A DNA stretch of 64,000 nucleotides from Mangifera indica (GCF_011075055.1 NC_058156.1:310001-374000); one strand, 5' to 3'. Positions 1 through 13,274 are shown, counted from the stretch's first letter. Translations and numbers: made by a program. The notes: generated by a model not told the origin, from the sequence alone.

Positions 1-930
1 CATCATACTATCATGTCATAATTCTATTAGTATAGTCAATTTGGTCTAAATTGATGTTTAAACTTAATTATATTAACCATTTTATTAATATGCATGAAGA
101 CTAACAAATTTTGTGATTAATGAGACTCCAACTAAGTTCATTTAGTAAAAAATATGCATTACATACCACCAATCTTACTTATTTGTGCAAGTGAGGCCTA
201 CTAGACTGTATCACGTTAAAGGAGGTTCGAATGATTTGATTATTTGCTATGAGATAACCCTAATAATAAATAAGTCACTCGAGTTTTGTCCCTTGATTTG
301 CCTTTATATTATCTTTATTAAATATCGTTATACTTTTCATTTAATTGATTAAATCATTAGTCAAATTAATCAAAACTCAAACTAACCTTAAGGTAATGTT
401 TGATACAATATAAAAACATTCCGTTTTTTTGTGTGACTTTCATAAATTAATGATATTTTTATTTTTATTTTTTTCAATTTTGATTGAAAAAATACGAAAA
501 AAAAATTGATAAAACTAAACGACGCGGTATCTAGACAGTAAAATCAAGTTATAACGAATTGATGATGTAACATTTAAATGTTTTGTAGTCTCTGTTATGG
601 TTGTTTTAGTGTTAATTAAGGTGGTTTTTAAGGTTTTTGTTGCTCTTTTGTCTCTTTGGAGGCGAATTTTTTACTTTACTCTTGGGTTCTTGTATTCTTC
701 AATATATATAATTTTTTGTTGCTGTCTTATCTCCTATCTTGCAAACACAGAGATAGTACGATAAGACAAGCTTAGTTAAGATAAGAAAAGTTTGGGTTGT
801 TTTGTTTTTTTTGGGTTTTCCCTTTTTATACATTTACTTACCAAAAAATAAAAAATAAAAAGTAAAAATTAACGATGCAGCATGCAAGTTGAACGCGCCA
901 CTTCAGGGGGGGATACAAACGACATCGTTT
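1..930. other. Intergenic, upstream of NOB1
   Basis: AT-rich DNA with poly(A)/poly(T) runs. I see no credible coding exon, RNA gene or bounded transposon here. The last part is the proximal promoter of the NOB1-like gene. Confidence 0.6.
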
Positions 931-935
931 TTCAC

Positions 936-960
936 TAGGGTTTAACAAACAGTATATAAA
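936..960 (+). promoter_or_regulatory. Telo-box plus TATA box of the NOB1-like gene
   Basis: TAGGGTTTA at 936-944 is a telo-box (AAACCCTA on the other strand). It is followed by TATATAAA at 953-960. A leader of about 20-25 nt would then precede the ATG at 1010. Telo-boxes close to the start site are known to mark plant genes for ribosomal proteins and ribosome assembly, which fits a pre-rRNA nuclease. That this site works here is inference. Confidence 0.55.
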
Positions 961-1009
961 GTATATCCCGTCTGCTTCATTCCTTGCTTCTCGCTCTCTA
1001 AGCCTAACA

Positions 1010-3863
1010 ATGGAGGACTCAACTGCGAAGTCCAGTCCATGCTGGAGTACTATAGTGAAAACACAATCGCTACAAAGCGCTGAAACGAAGAGCCAAGCCC
1101 TACCAGCGAGCCAGCTCTTAGCGCAAAGCTGCAAGTCCACGCATGGATTATCCATGGCTGTTATTGACGCGAATGCAATTATTCAAGGTGCTCATAATCT
1201 TTCCGATTTAGCTGAAAAATTCGTCACCGTTTCCGAAGTCTTAGCTGAAATTCGAGATCCCGTTTCCCGCCACCGCCTTAGTTTCACTCCCTTCACTATC
1301 GAGTCCATGGAGCCCTCCCCTGATTCCCTCAACAAAGGTAAACAAGATACAAGAAGTCCTATGAAGCGCTTTTTTTTCTGGAATAATTTGAAATATTTTG
1401 TAGAATAGAATAGTTGTTGAAGGAAAAAAGTTTTTTTTTTTTTCTCTTTCGTTGCAAAAAAAGAAAAACTTGAATATTTTATCGGAGATATTTTAAGATA
1501 TTAACATTATTGAGATACAGCTTAATTTTTTACATGAATCTTAGTATTTAAAAGTTTTTTTTTTTAAATAACAAATGAAATGCCCCTTGGATAATATAAT
1601 TTGGGTAATATGGTTCTCGAAGTAATTTTGCTTATTGTTTTTGTTTTATTTGGATAGTTATAAAGTTTGCAAGGGCGACGGGTGATTTGCAGACACTTTC
1701 TGATGTTGATTTGAAATTGATTGCTCTGACTTATACGCTGGAGGCCCAGATCCATGGAACTAAGCATTTGAGGGATGCGCCACCCCCTGTTCATACTGTT
1801 AATGTGAAGAGATTGCCTGAAAAGGATATGCCGGGTTGGGGGTCTAATGTTACCAATATAGAAGAGTGGGAAGCCTTGGATATTGATGTTGAGGATAAGT
1901 TAAATACTGACTCAAGAATCCTTCCTTTGAAAGACTTGAATTTGAATATCGTTGTTGCAGATGATCAGTCTGAGAATGGTTCTGCGGGATTCCAAGGTGA
2001 AGCTCATTCTGAAAATCAAGATGATGGTGAACATGGTTTGAGGAGACCTAGGAGATATTTGCCAAACAAGAAAGAGATAAAAATTGAAGGCAAGAAGATG
2101 GTGGCAGATGGAATTGATGCATCGCAAGGACAATTTGATGATGATGCTGGTGATTGGATGCCTGCTGTCAGCCGAAGTACTCATAGAAGATATCTCAGAA
2201 GAAAAGCTAGACGTGAATATTATGGGACATTGTCTGAGAAAGATAGTCAGCAAGAAATTGAGATGAATAATGATAGCAACAATCTTGAGGAAACTAGCAA
2301 TGCAGATCAGCAGCTGCATCTGGGCTCTGAAGGGACACATGGAGGCAATGGGATGTCTGAGGAGAGTGGCAGTGAAGAAATTTCCTCAATTTTAAAGCAA
2401 ATGAGGCTTGAAGAAGATTCATTGAATTCGATTCAGGAAGAGAAAGATACAGATGTTTCTTCTGGTAGGCTTGATTCTGACAGTTTCCCAGTTTTGGAGG
2501 CAACATGTGATGTTGATGCAAATATGATTGGTGAAGCAGATGAAGTTGATAGTATCAATGAAGATTTAAATCAATTGGAGTTTTCAAGCCAGACCAATGA
2601 AACTGTTGATACTTCACATAGGGATGATGCTAGCAGTGAGCAGAGTTGGATGTTGAGATCCTTGTCTGAGTCAAGTGTAGGCTGTGTAACTGGTGACTTT
2701 GCCATGCAAAATGTTATTCTGCAGATGGGCTTACGACTGCTTGCACCTGGAGGGATGCAGATTCGACAGTTGCATAGGTATATTGTTCATTTGCATATTC
2801 TTCTAACTACTGATGACATCTTCTGTTATATTCCACTTGTTAAGGTCTTCTTATATAAGCTTGATGTTTCATGAATGTATCAAGATTATGCCTTTCTGAT
2901 AAATTAATGAAACATATATTATCAAGTAGGTTAGGCATGCTTCAGAAAGGTGTTTCAATAGCTGAACAATTTTCCTTTTTTTTTTTTTTTTGATCTCTCA
3001 AAGATGACCCCCCACCTACCCAAGGAGCTGAAATGCATATTTCTTTTGACACTGTTTTCATCTGCAGGTGGATATTGAAATGCCATGCCTGCTATACCCT
3101 CACTGCTGAAATTGGGAGGATATTTTGTCCCAAGTGTGGAAATGGTGGCACTTTACGTAAGGTAGCTGTAACAGTTGGGGAAAATGGAATCATGTTGGCC
3201 GCTTGTCGCCCACGCATTACATTGCGTGGTACAAAAGTATGTATACCGTGACAAACTAGCAGCAATGTGGTTGTGTTATCTCTTCTGAGTTTAAAATTGA
3301 GTCTCTTGGGCCTTATATTTACTTTATGTACCATGTTGATATTGTGATTTGATACCAATATGCCTGTATACATGCACAGGTGTTCACTTATAAGTGTGCT
3401 CTTTGTGTGTTATTTTTCTATAATTTCTTTTTTAACCATTATCACCCAAATGTAACATTTAAATTGGGTTTGGACAGTTTTCTCTACCTTTGCCTCAAGG
3501 TGGAAGGGATGCTATTACCAAAAACCTCATATTACGTGAAGATCAACTTCCACAAAAGTTTCTCTACCCTAAGACAAAGAAGAAAGTGAACAAACAGGTT
3601 AATTTTTTTCATCATTGTGATTGTCTTCTGTTTGAGCTCCTCCAATTTCCACATCTGTTAAAATCAAGTTTTTGGGTTGAAATTACCCTGACATTGATCT
3701 TTATTTCATAACCCAGGGCGATGAATTCTTCACTTCTGATGATGTCTTCAGAAGTCATACTGATAAAAGAGCTCCTCTCCAACCTCCCATTAGAAAGGCA
3801 TTAGCAGTTTTCGGTGGAAAGAGGAATCCAAATGACAATCATTACTCCCGTACTATGCACTAA
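1010..3863 (+). CDS. NOB1: RNA-binding PIN endonuclease NOB1 (20S pre-rRNA 3' processing)
   Basis: Five exons: 1010-1337, 1658-2777, 3068-3236, 3478-3597 and 3717-3863, giving 627 aa; every junction is GT-AG and keeps frame. The N-terminus carries a PIN nuclease domain opening with VIDANAIIQG (Asp53 is the first metal-binding acidic residue). A long acidic, low-complexity middle follows. Then comes a NOB1 zinc ribbon with Cys488/Cys491 and Cys503/Cys506, and a basic tail with LYPKTKKK. NOB1 is known to cleave 20S pre-rRNA at the 3' end of 18S rRNA in late pre-40S particles. The length is close to the Arabidopsis protein (about 600 aa). The start is the first ATG after a TATA box. The PIN domain is split by intron 1. 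It looks intact. Confidence 0.93.
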
Positions 3864-4671
3864 GTTTGGCTTAATTTTTGTTGTTTATCCGACTTTGGTA
3901 ATTTGGTTTGGCAAGTTTTGTCCTACCTATAATGAGTGTATTATAAAACTTTTTTTTTTCCCTGAAAATTGAGAGCAATTCTGATTTTATAATATGCTGT
4001 TATTATTATGGTTGGCCTAGGCGAAGCAAAGTGCCTGTGTTCTTGTTAGCCCTGAACGGCTAGAAATGTTACCTTTTGAAAGTTAGGTATTGAGAGGACA
4101 TTGCCCTCGGCATTTTTCATTGAATGTACGCTTAATAAGTGTGCCAATGAATTGAACAGCTACGATAACCTTGAACCTACATCAGCATGACATTTATAAT
4201 GGCTCGGATTCAGACTTTTCATTTTAACTTTAAGATATGTAGTAAAACGATATCGTTTTGTACTGTTTAAGAATATAACATTGATGCAAAATGATACCAT
4301 TTTGAATGAGCCAAAGTGATTTCGTTTTATCCATTTGAGAGCCTAATGAGATAAGCATCTCCATAGCTTGAGGTCAAGCTCCATAGTATTGCATACCCAC
4401 AGTTTGAGCTTGAGCTCAAACTTATGGCTGTCTGTTTAGAGATAAAACAAGCTGAGTTGGCAATTGAACTCGAATCAATTCGGTACAGATACACTCTTAG
4501 ATGAATTCTATGTTAAAACTTCATATAATCTTTTGATAATAAACAAAGATATAATAACACTGTCATACTGTTACAGTAAAAAGCTTTGAGTCTTTCTTTT
4601 TTGTTTTAATGAAATCTTATATTTGGATCACTAAAGACTACAAAAACAGTGAAAAATGTTACATACGAACT
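3864..4671. other. Intergenic, 3' of NOB1
   Basis: The NOB1 3' UTR runs into AT-rich DNA. At 4230-4335 short related motifs alternate (ATATCGTTTTG, ATACCATTTTG, ATTTCGTTTT). Similar motifs recur at 30930-31060, so this is probably a degenerate dispersed repeat. I see no gene. Confidence 0.4.
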
Positions 4672-5028
4672 CTAGCTATTTAGACTTTCCCAGTATTTCT
4701 CCTCCCAATTCTGCACATGCCTCATTGCATCAACATTTCTCGTTCTGAAAGAATCAAGACATTGAGTCTCATAAGGAGGCAAAATGGTGCATGGATTTGT
4801 AATAGAAGGACCCTTCACCAATGTTTCAAACATCAACTTCTCCTGCAATCCAGTGGCCGGACAAGCCATGGTCTCTGAGCATACACCAACGGCTCCTCCA
4901 GGTACCACAGCCCTGAACTTCAAAAGCTTTGCATACTCGTTAAGTAAATGAAGCATGTAATCATATACCAAGTCCATTTTCAGTTCTTCCTGGATAAAAT
5001 TGCTGGTTGCTTTTCCAATCTCTTGTGC
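4672..5028 (-). pseudogene. Orphan last exon of an O-glucosyltransferase rumi-like (GT90/DUF821) protein
   Basis: The minus strand encodes about 118 aa matching the C-terminus of plant rumi/KDELC-type glycosyltransferases (CAZy GT90, formerly DUF821). Recognisable motifs are GKATSNFIQEELKMD, LLNEYAKLL, CSETMACPATGL and NWEEKYWESL. A consensus acceptor CTGCAG lies just upstream at 5029-5034, exactly where the family's last exon begins. The exon has no internal stop and ends in TAG at 4672-4674. I can find no preceding exons in the AT-rich 1.4 kb before the next gene, so the donor-sugar and acceptor site portion is missing. I read it as a dispersed gene fragment. A distant upstream exon inside the neighbouring gene is possible but unlikely. 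Confidence 0.75.
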
Positions 5029-5064
5029 CTGCAGCAGAATCATATATATACATGGGTATGGCAT

Positions 5065-6491
5065 CTATTTCTTTATAATTATAAGCTCTTGGTTATGCGT
5101 GAACAAGAACTTCCACGATGGAAAGTATAAGTTAAAAGTGGATAAATTATAGGGTCCGAATATAAATAATATAAATTAACAAAGTCAGAAAGGAGACGAG
5201 TAGAAGTCCTTTTAATTGCATCATACTTTTTATAATCATTTTCTTATAAAAAATTAAGTATTGTAGATTAAATTGCAGCTCATGTAAAGGAGCATGAACT
5301 CACTGTTATTGGAGATGTGTATGCGGTTTTTCTGTAGCTAAAAACCTCAATAAAATAGGACAATTTGAAAATAGTCAGTGTATTAGCGGATAGGTACTTA
5401 GGGATAGATTCCAGTCTGATAATTCAGTTCAAAGTTTAAAGGTTTCTTAACACTTCATCTCTTCAATATTACTCTTATTCTCTTTAACGATATTGTTTAT
5501 TAGCTCGAATAAACTCTGACTCGAGTAATCTAGATTTACACTAAATAATATACAAGTAATTATTAAACTCTGTCATTAAATATCTAATAATCTAACAACC
5601 TACATTGAACCTGTTATTCATATCATAACTCATAATATATATTGGACAATCTTGTATGAATACATTAAACTCATTTTTACAAATTTTTTAACAGATAAAT
5701 CATACAAGAAGAAAAGAAAGGAAATAGCGTATCTTCATCTTAAATAAGTCTGTAGAGATCACTTGTGCATAGGAAAACATCAGGTTGGTTTGTTTTTGCG
5801 TGTGTGTGTGTTTTTTTTTTTTTTTGAAGGGATCTCAAATCCAATTTTGTAGTTGATTCAAGCCAAAACAAGTTCAAACAAGAGCCAAATCAAGTTCAGT
5901 GTAAATCCAAAACAATCAATTCAAGATCAAGTTCAACTTGCTCAATTGACAATAAATTCATCAAAGAAACCACTGGAAAGCTATTTTAAAAAAAAGAAGA
6001 AAAATTATTATACATGAAGAAGAGAAAATGAAAAATCACTAAAGAAAATGAATTTATCAAAGAATTTTCAATGACCGGATTGAGTTAAACAAGCTCGACT
6101 CAATCTTGAGCTGTGACTATCCTTAACTGAACTTGGCATATTCAAGCCAAACATCGATCTGAGCTGAGCTGCTAGCTCAGATCGAATCCACTGCTATTGT
6201 TATGAGTAAATAGTGAATAGCTTGCATTGAATACCAGGAAAAATGAATGAATATATACAAATGATAAAACTTCACATTTCAACCAAAGGAAAAAAGATAC
6301 AACATGAATAAGACAATGAAGCACAATTACCTATGGAAACTACAAGGTAAACTTGTATAGGATTTGTACAATTTGATTTATTCACTCTGACAGAATCGCC
6401 ATGTCTATGTTTCTTATTTCCTTCAGAGGGCATGCATGCACAGCTGCTGCAACGATACGTATATTGGTTTCAGTGTATAACAAGGAAACAG
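5065..6491. other. Intergenic, AT-rich, degenerate repeat
   Basis: No exon is recognisable on either strand. The stretch at about 5860-6200 contains CAAGTTCAA and GAGCTGAGCT motifs of the dispersed repeat family described elsewhere in this window. The 3' UTR of the next minus-strand gene probably occupies the last part. Confidence 0.45.
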
Positions 6492-9400
6492 TTATTTGCT
6501 CTTCTTGGCATTCTTGAGGTTCCGTACTGTCATCACAAGCTTTTGTCTTTCACCTTCTACCTCAGCAAACTTGAGACTTATCTCTGAATATCTCTCTTGC
6601 ATATCCTTCAGCTCACTTTCCATAGTTCTATTTTGTTCCTTCAGAGACGCTAGTTCAATTAACAGATCGTTGTGGTTGCTGTTTTTTTCATTCATGGTAT
6701 ATGGTTCGAGCTCTTCCTCTAATAAATTATCATTGTTGCTGCGAAGAACAATAATGATCAGTATTTTCCCATAAAAAGATACAACTTTTTGTTATCATAA
6801 TATCAAAACAGAGATGCAGAAAGCGGTTTTTCATTCCTCAAGTCCTTACCTATTGAATGGTGGCCTGATATTTCCATTTTCTTTGATCAGGCATGATGAA
6901 CTGCTCAGAACTTCGGCTGAGCTTTTCATTTCTTCAGTTACCTGTGTCACAAGATCAAACATTGCACAACTTAATGTGGAAGTTTCACTTTGTAGCATTA
7001 ATAAAGCATGTATAAGAAGTTCAACTTCAAAATAAACTCAGGACTGCAAAGACATTTATCAGAAAGGAGATTGCTCAATCCACGGGATATGAAGATTTAG
7101 ACAAGCCCTTAAACCATGACAAAAACAACTGAACAGGGTAAACATATTTTGTCATGATTTAATGTTATAGAGATATTATTAGTTCAGTTTGATGTATGTC
7201 CCCCAAAGAGCATACAGTGATTGCAATTACTGTTAAATTTTCTGTTTTATGCTCATATGCATGCTTCTGAAACATTAAATAAGTTATAAAATTAACAACC
7301 TTTTCAAATGATAATTTGCAGAAACTGCTATTCTGACTGAACTCTTCCACTCTGGACTCCAATTCTTCAATTTTGTTCTTAAGATCCTTTTCCTTCTCTA
7401 AAAATGAATTTGTTGAGGTCTCCAAAGCAGTCTCCTTTAATTTTATTTGTCCCTGCCAAACAAAGTAATTATCAGTACCCAGTTCACCATTTCCATCACA
7501 ATTATAGTAAAAAGTGAAGAAACAAATTTGAAAAGGTTGTGCAGGTAAGTGCAGCAATGCCAGGATCATCTATTTGTTGTGATAAACATTGATAAATTTA
7601 GACGCCCACACAAATTTTGCAGTTAAGACAAACACAATCAACAAAAATATTCAGATTCATATAAACTATTTTGAGTAATACATTTACCTCAAGTATTTTA
7701 ATCTTTTCTCTCAAACTGGCAACCTCTTTACATCCTTGAGCAACTGTAGCAGGTTTATTGTTTCTTAGAGTACTTCTTGTTACATCAGAAACTGATCCTC
7801 TTCTGTTGCCATCCTTCACTTTTTTCTCTAGAATGGTGAATGCATCTTCCTTCTTCTTAAGGTCACCCTTTAACTGAAATACCTGCTTTCTAAGCTTTTC
7901 TTTCTCTAACTCATCCTCATATAAAGAATGTTTCAAGTCATTACACTGAGATTTGTGCAGTTCAAGCTCTGATTTTAAGAGTTGAAATGCTGCCTCCTTT
8001 TCATCCTTGAGATGACTAACTCTCAGTAGCTCCTCCTGTGACTTCTCTGCTTCTTTCTTCACCAAAGCAATTTTACTTACCAGTTCATGTCTCTGCATAT
8101 TCCCTTTTTGTAAAAGCAGCTCACTTTCCTCAACTGATGTCTTCATTTCTTCCAGCTCAATTCTCAAACTTTCTTTCTGTTCTGCTTTTTCAGAGAGAAG
8201 ATCATTATTTGTCCTGAGTTTCTCAATCTCAGATTTTAACTGCAAAATCTCCATGGTGAGAGTCCCACAAACTTCTTCCTCGTGCTTCTTTTGATGTTCA
8301 AGCTGCTTAGATATATGGTCAACGTCCCCCAACAACTGCTCTATCTGCTCTGTTTTCTTATTCAACTGGTCAGAAAGTTCATAGAGTTTTGTCTCATAAT
8401 CATCTCTAGCTGACAGAAGCTCTTCACATGAATTCTTGAGCATTTCTTCAAGTTGGCTTTTCTGCATGCGTAATTCACTAGCTTCTGCAATGGCTTTCAT
8501 GGCCACCTTCTCGTTTGCATCAAAAGTAGAGGCCATTTGTGCAGAGAGCCTTCTAAATTCTTCCTGTAGCCTTTCAGCTGTGGTAGCATTTTTCGATCTT
8601 GTCTTTCGCAAGGCTTCCTCTGCTTGAATTGCTCTTTGCTCCTGCTCAACTTTGGCACGTGTCACAGCTTCCAGATCAGCTTGGTATGCTAGTCCCTGCT
8701 TCTCCAAGTCTTCCTCCAAGTCCTTGATATGGGCTTCAAGTTCTTTTATGGTAGTCAACGAATCAGAGAAATCTTTTGATTGCTTCTCCAGTTCACTCTC
8801 CAGATTCTCAATTTGGGTTTCAAGTTCACTAATATTAGCGAATGAAGAAGAGCATTCATACTGCATCTTCAGTTGTTCTTGCAGCTGACTTTGCTCTAAT
8901 TTATATGAGATGTCATGATTTTCTTGCTTCAGTATCTCATAGTCAAGGGCAAGCTGCTCCATTTGCATCTCTAGTTCATCTTTATCTCTTCTAGATATCT
9001 CTATTTCACTGTAGAGGTCTGTTACCTTTTGTTCCAGCAGGTATGTCTCATTGGCATCTCTGTGTCCCTTAACAAGCTCTTCCAGCACCTTTTGCTCTTC
9101 ATCATCATCACTCTCACTCCTAAAGATGTTTTCCCTCAATTCTTCCACATTATCATGGGATCCTGATTTTTTGGAAAGATTGGATGTCTCCATGTTCTTC
9201 TGCTCCAACATTTCATCTAGGTCTTTTACGGCAAGCATTAACTCAGAATTTGATTCCTGTGTCTTCTGTAGTTGTATCCGTAGATTTGCATTGAGGTCCT
9301 TCTCATATTGCAGTTCTTGTCTGATTTCTTCAACAAGAACCCATGGATCCCTGCCCTCAAACTGCAACTTGTTTTTAACTTTAGCTTCATCCATACGCTT

Positions 9401-11477
9401 CTGAAAAGCCTTTAATCTCTCACATTCTGCCATTAGTAGATGTCTCTCCTCTTTCAAGCTGACAACTTCCCTGGATAGATCATGCCCCCTTTTGCTTTCT
9501 TTCACAATTTGCTTTCTCAGCGTCTGTAATTCCAACTCTGACAAATCTGCCTGCCTTGTTAAAGCAGCAAGCTCAGACTTGAGTTTTTCAATCTCATCAT
9601 CTGACACTTGCTGAGACCTTTCTCTTAAAAAAGTGTCTTGAAAACCATTTGTGGAGTCATCAGTACTTATTCCATGATCTGAGCTGACTGACCACTCTGA
9701 TTGTGATCTCTGATGCTCTTCACAGATTGTTGTTTGGTTATTTTCTGTTGGTTTATTTGGCACTGCAGTGTGGCTCAGGGATGATAGAAAGCTACTGGGG
9801 GCCTGGTCTCGGGGGGTATTGAACCCAGAACCACTCTCAGAACTTGACAATGTAATGTCAGATCCACTGGACACTCTGAAGTTGCCATTCGATTCAGCAT
9901 TGACGACAGTTTTACTTGGAGGTTTATCCTATGACACAAAAAATAACACAGAAGAAACATACTTTTATCACTCTTTTTCATCAGAAAATATAAGGGGAAA
10001 ATAGTGCTAGTTCCCAAGAAACAAAACTAACTGTCAGAATTTTCAAATCCCACAGCCACCAATCCACCTCTTGTCTTCCTCACTCCCAACACATTGCCCC
10101 TTACAGAAAATATGCATTACAAAATAAATAAATAAATAAAGAAAAGAAGAAAAGAACATAGCACAAGATGAGATCTTACTTCTGTAGAATTGTTGTTATT
10201 GCTTTCCTCAGCTTCACTATTGCTTAATTGGTTCCTCAGACTCCTACTTTGGTATTTACCGCTTGCATCTTCACTTTCCTCTGTTTCTCTGAAAAGGTCC
10301 TCAACAAGACCAAAATTTGCAATCATAATCTATAAACAGCTTGGGATAGTAAACAATGTAAATACGATATTCAGTTTACCTTTGATCAACATTTTCTTGA
10401 ACCCTTTGTATTGAGACCTGCCAAAGGAAAAAGGCAGAGTTCAGTTTGGCACTTCGCTCAACATTGCAAATTAGCAACATTAACATTCAACTGTAATGGC
10501 AAGCAGAGGTCACATGATAACTTTTGAAAATCTTCCAAGGTTATCTCCTGTGAATGACATAAATATGAGAGAGAGAGAATACTAACATGCAAAACTGCTT
10601 TTGACCGTGAATTATTTAAGGGAAGGGATACAGTAGAAACTTTAGTTGCCTCAGCATAGTCAGCAAAATCGATCGAAACTTCCCCAAGAAAACCAGCTTT
10701 TGAGGATCCCTTCAACAACAGACAAGTTCAAATCTCATAAACAACCACTTGATAAAAAATTATACAATTAAACATAGAAATTTGGCAATATCTCTTACAG
10801 TTGAGAGAATGAAATTGTATATTCTTTCACTGATCTTCCCGGTTTTGAGCTCCCTAGTAAATTTAACAGTCTCATACATCGGATTTTGCCATCGACAACA
10901 TCCATTTTCGATTATAGCCTTCTCTGATCTTACCATTGGCTTTCCCACATCCCCAGGAACTACAGATATCATCAATGCATTTTCCCCCAACAATGCCACC
11001 TGTTTATTCAAGAAACCACATTTAACATTCCTTTGATCAATTTAACATATTACATAAATTAAAAAAAGAAAAAATCTTTCCCATTCTTCTTCTACACTCC
11101 ATTGAATTGCCATTACAATCCATCAAAAGAAAAAGAAACAAAATTGACATTCTCCTTTTTCAAAGTCGCTCTGTTTTTTCCCCCCTTTTAAATGCCAGCA
11201 AGATGACAATTTCCGATTTTCTTTTCTTTAGCCACATTTTCTCAGAAACCAACCAGAACCCAATTCAACTTAAAACATCCCCATTATCATTATTAAAAAA
11301 AAAAAAAATCATCTTCAACAAGCTCCAAATCTGAAACCAAAAACATATAATATTAACTGGTTCGAAAAACAAAATTTTGGCCGTTCAGAAGCATGTTACC
11401 TGAGTTGCCTGAAACTGCAACTTGAAGACAGCTTTGAACCTGTTCTTGTCGGACCTCCATCTAGCTGACTTGAACAT
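6492..11477 (-). CDS. NT-C2 domain, long coiled-coil protein (myosin heavy chain-related)
   Basis: Nine exons in transcript order: 11400-11477, 10799-10999, 10587-10709, 10380-10417, 10180-10288, 7688-9928, 7300-7452, 6850-6941 and 6492-6738. They give 1093 aa with all phases consistent. Residues 1 to about 145 form an NT-C2 domain (MFKSARWRSDKNRFKAVFKL start; KTGKISERIYNFILST), the fold shared with EEIG1/EHBP1 that is thought to bind membranes. A Ser/Asn-rich linker reaches to about residue 230. Most of exon 6 is heptad-rich coiled coil (repeated Glu/Lys/Leu), continuing through exons 7-9. There is no motor domain, so the 'myosin' label reflects only the coiled coil. Arabidopsis relatives are At5g41140, At1g63300 and At5g52280; their cellular role is not established. 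The ATG matches the conserved family N-terminus. The protein appears intact. Confidence 0.9.
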
Positions 11478-11925
11478 CTTATCCGGAGCTCCACCGTGAG
11501 ACCCCAAAACTCACAGGAGCTCCGGAAAAAACCGCCGGAAAATCACCATTTACAGTATCATTCGATCAAATGCTGACCACTCACAGCAATCAAACACAAA
11601 TCACAGTATAAAAAATACAATGTAGCGGTCGAGAGTCGTTGGAGAAAAACTACAATCTGAACTCGGCGAGCGAGCCAGAAGGTCAAAGAGTAGGAAGTGT
11701 GGAAGATAACACTGAAGCAGATCTAAAGAGAAAAAGCTCCTATATGTAACGAAGACGTTTTACAGATAGATGACACGTGTTTTTATTTTATTTTACTTTT
11801 AGGCAAAAAAAAAAACAAAAAGAAATATAATAGTTGAGTGAAGCTTCTGAGGGAATAGTAAATGTCTGCTCTCGATTTTACATGTATACCCCTTACACTA
11901 TAATATTTTTTTTATAATTTAACCA

Positions 11926-12200
11926 ACCACATCAGATAATTAAAATTTTTAATTTAATAATTTATCTCATAATATTTAAAAAATTAATAATAATATATGA
12001 AAGATATTTTAAATTAAAATTTAAATAAAAAATAATATTGTGGCCAAAATTTTATTTGAATTGGCTTTTTTTTTTTTTAGGGTTTAAAATTTGAATTGAT
12101 CACATTAAATAATTAAAATTTTTAGTTTAATAATTAATTTTATAACTTTTTTTTAAAAAATTAATAATAATATATGAGATACATTTCAAGTTAAATTTGA
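11926..12200. repeat. Direct duplication of an AT-rich segment
   Basis: The block from about 11926 to 12030 is repeated at about 12100-12200. Both contain a near-identical core built on TAATTAAAATTTTTA and AAAAAATTAATAATAATATATGA. About 70 bp, including a poly(T) tract, separates the copies. No terminal inverted repeats or coding content are visible. Confidence 0.5.
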
Positions 12201-12409
12201 ACTGTTGCTCGTTCCTTTTTCCCCGCAAATATTGATGCATGAATGAATGAATCCACCATAACGGCAGATTGTACCTTCCGTTTTGTTGTTGGTGGTGGTG
12301 GTGTTGGAGATTTTGAATTTTATTCAACTATTTAATGCAGAACCTCAAGGAAAATTCAAAATCTTAACTTGGCTTTGAAGGAGATGATGATCACAGGGTG
12401 GACGGACGT

Positions 12410-12434
12410 GAGAGAGAGAGAGAAAGAGAGAGAG
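12410..12434. repeat. (GA)n microsatellite
   Basis: A run of GA units interrupted once by AA, about 25 bp. Confidence 0.85.
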
Positions 12435-13250
12435 CGTCCATGTGAGTGAAGGCGTGCGTGTGCAGTTACCAGAGTCGGCACCACCAATTCCACATTCTTC
12501 ATAAAACTCCCACTTTTATTGGTGAGGGAACATCCCATCTGTCAAATGTTTATTTCTGTTGATGCTTAAAATTCTAATACAGGACAAGAGATAACGTTGT
12601 AATTATATAAAGATATATATTTTTATTGTAATTATGTTATCCTCTTCGCCTTTGTTTGGATGATAACAAGCCGTTCAAATGAAAATGACTCATTTGAACA
12701 AATAATTTGTCATCTAAATGAATAAATAATGTTGAAGGAGATAATTAAAAAAGAGAGACATCATCAGAAAAGTGTTAAAGAAGTCATAGATCGTTAAAAA
12801 ATTCATTAAAAAACTAAAATCCTATAGAGATATATGTAATTTTTTAAAATTTAAATCTGAAAAAAAAATTAATTTTTAAAAATTAAAGAAAAAATAAGAT
12901 AAAATTTTATTTTTAAAAATTATTAATTTTAATAATTTATGTGTGGGTTTTTGATTTTTAAAAACTCACACTAAACTTTGGGCGGAAAGAAGTCCTTTGA
13001 GCTTAATGATATATATCTTATCTTTACATATTACTCCCGTAACTAATCGCTTTCTTGGCAAGTTCTGTCGGTCGTACATTTTAGTAATGTAAGTTTAAGG
13101 GCACAGCGATTTCCATCTATAAATGTCACAAGAATTTTGCAACGCCCAAACCTAACTGGTGGGTCCTTTGCCAAATTAATAGAAACCGCATTTATAATTA
13201 CAAAAGGTTGGTGGGTAATTTGGTTTGGACCAAGAACTTCATGGGTACTG

Positions 13251-13274
13251 TCTTCTTCTTCTTCTTCTTCTTCT
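13251..13274. repeat. (TTC)8 microsatellite
   Basis: Uninterrupted trinucleotide repeat, 24 bp. Confidence 0.9.

Noticed and set aside
200..235. Box-B-like GAGGTTCGAATG, possible tRNA or SINE
   Set aside because: No A-box at the right distance and no cloverleaf can be drawn.
7165..7569. 134-codon minus-strand frame
   Set aside because: It contains NT-C2 gene exon 7 but runs into introns on both sides; only 7300-7452 is coding.
8436..9404. Serine-rich plus-strand frames at 8436-8627, 8652-8888 and 9051-9404
   Set aside because: Antisense shadows of the coiled-coil exon; Ser/Cys/Phe richness is the complement of Glu/Lys/Leu codons.
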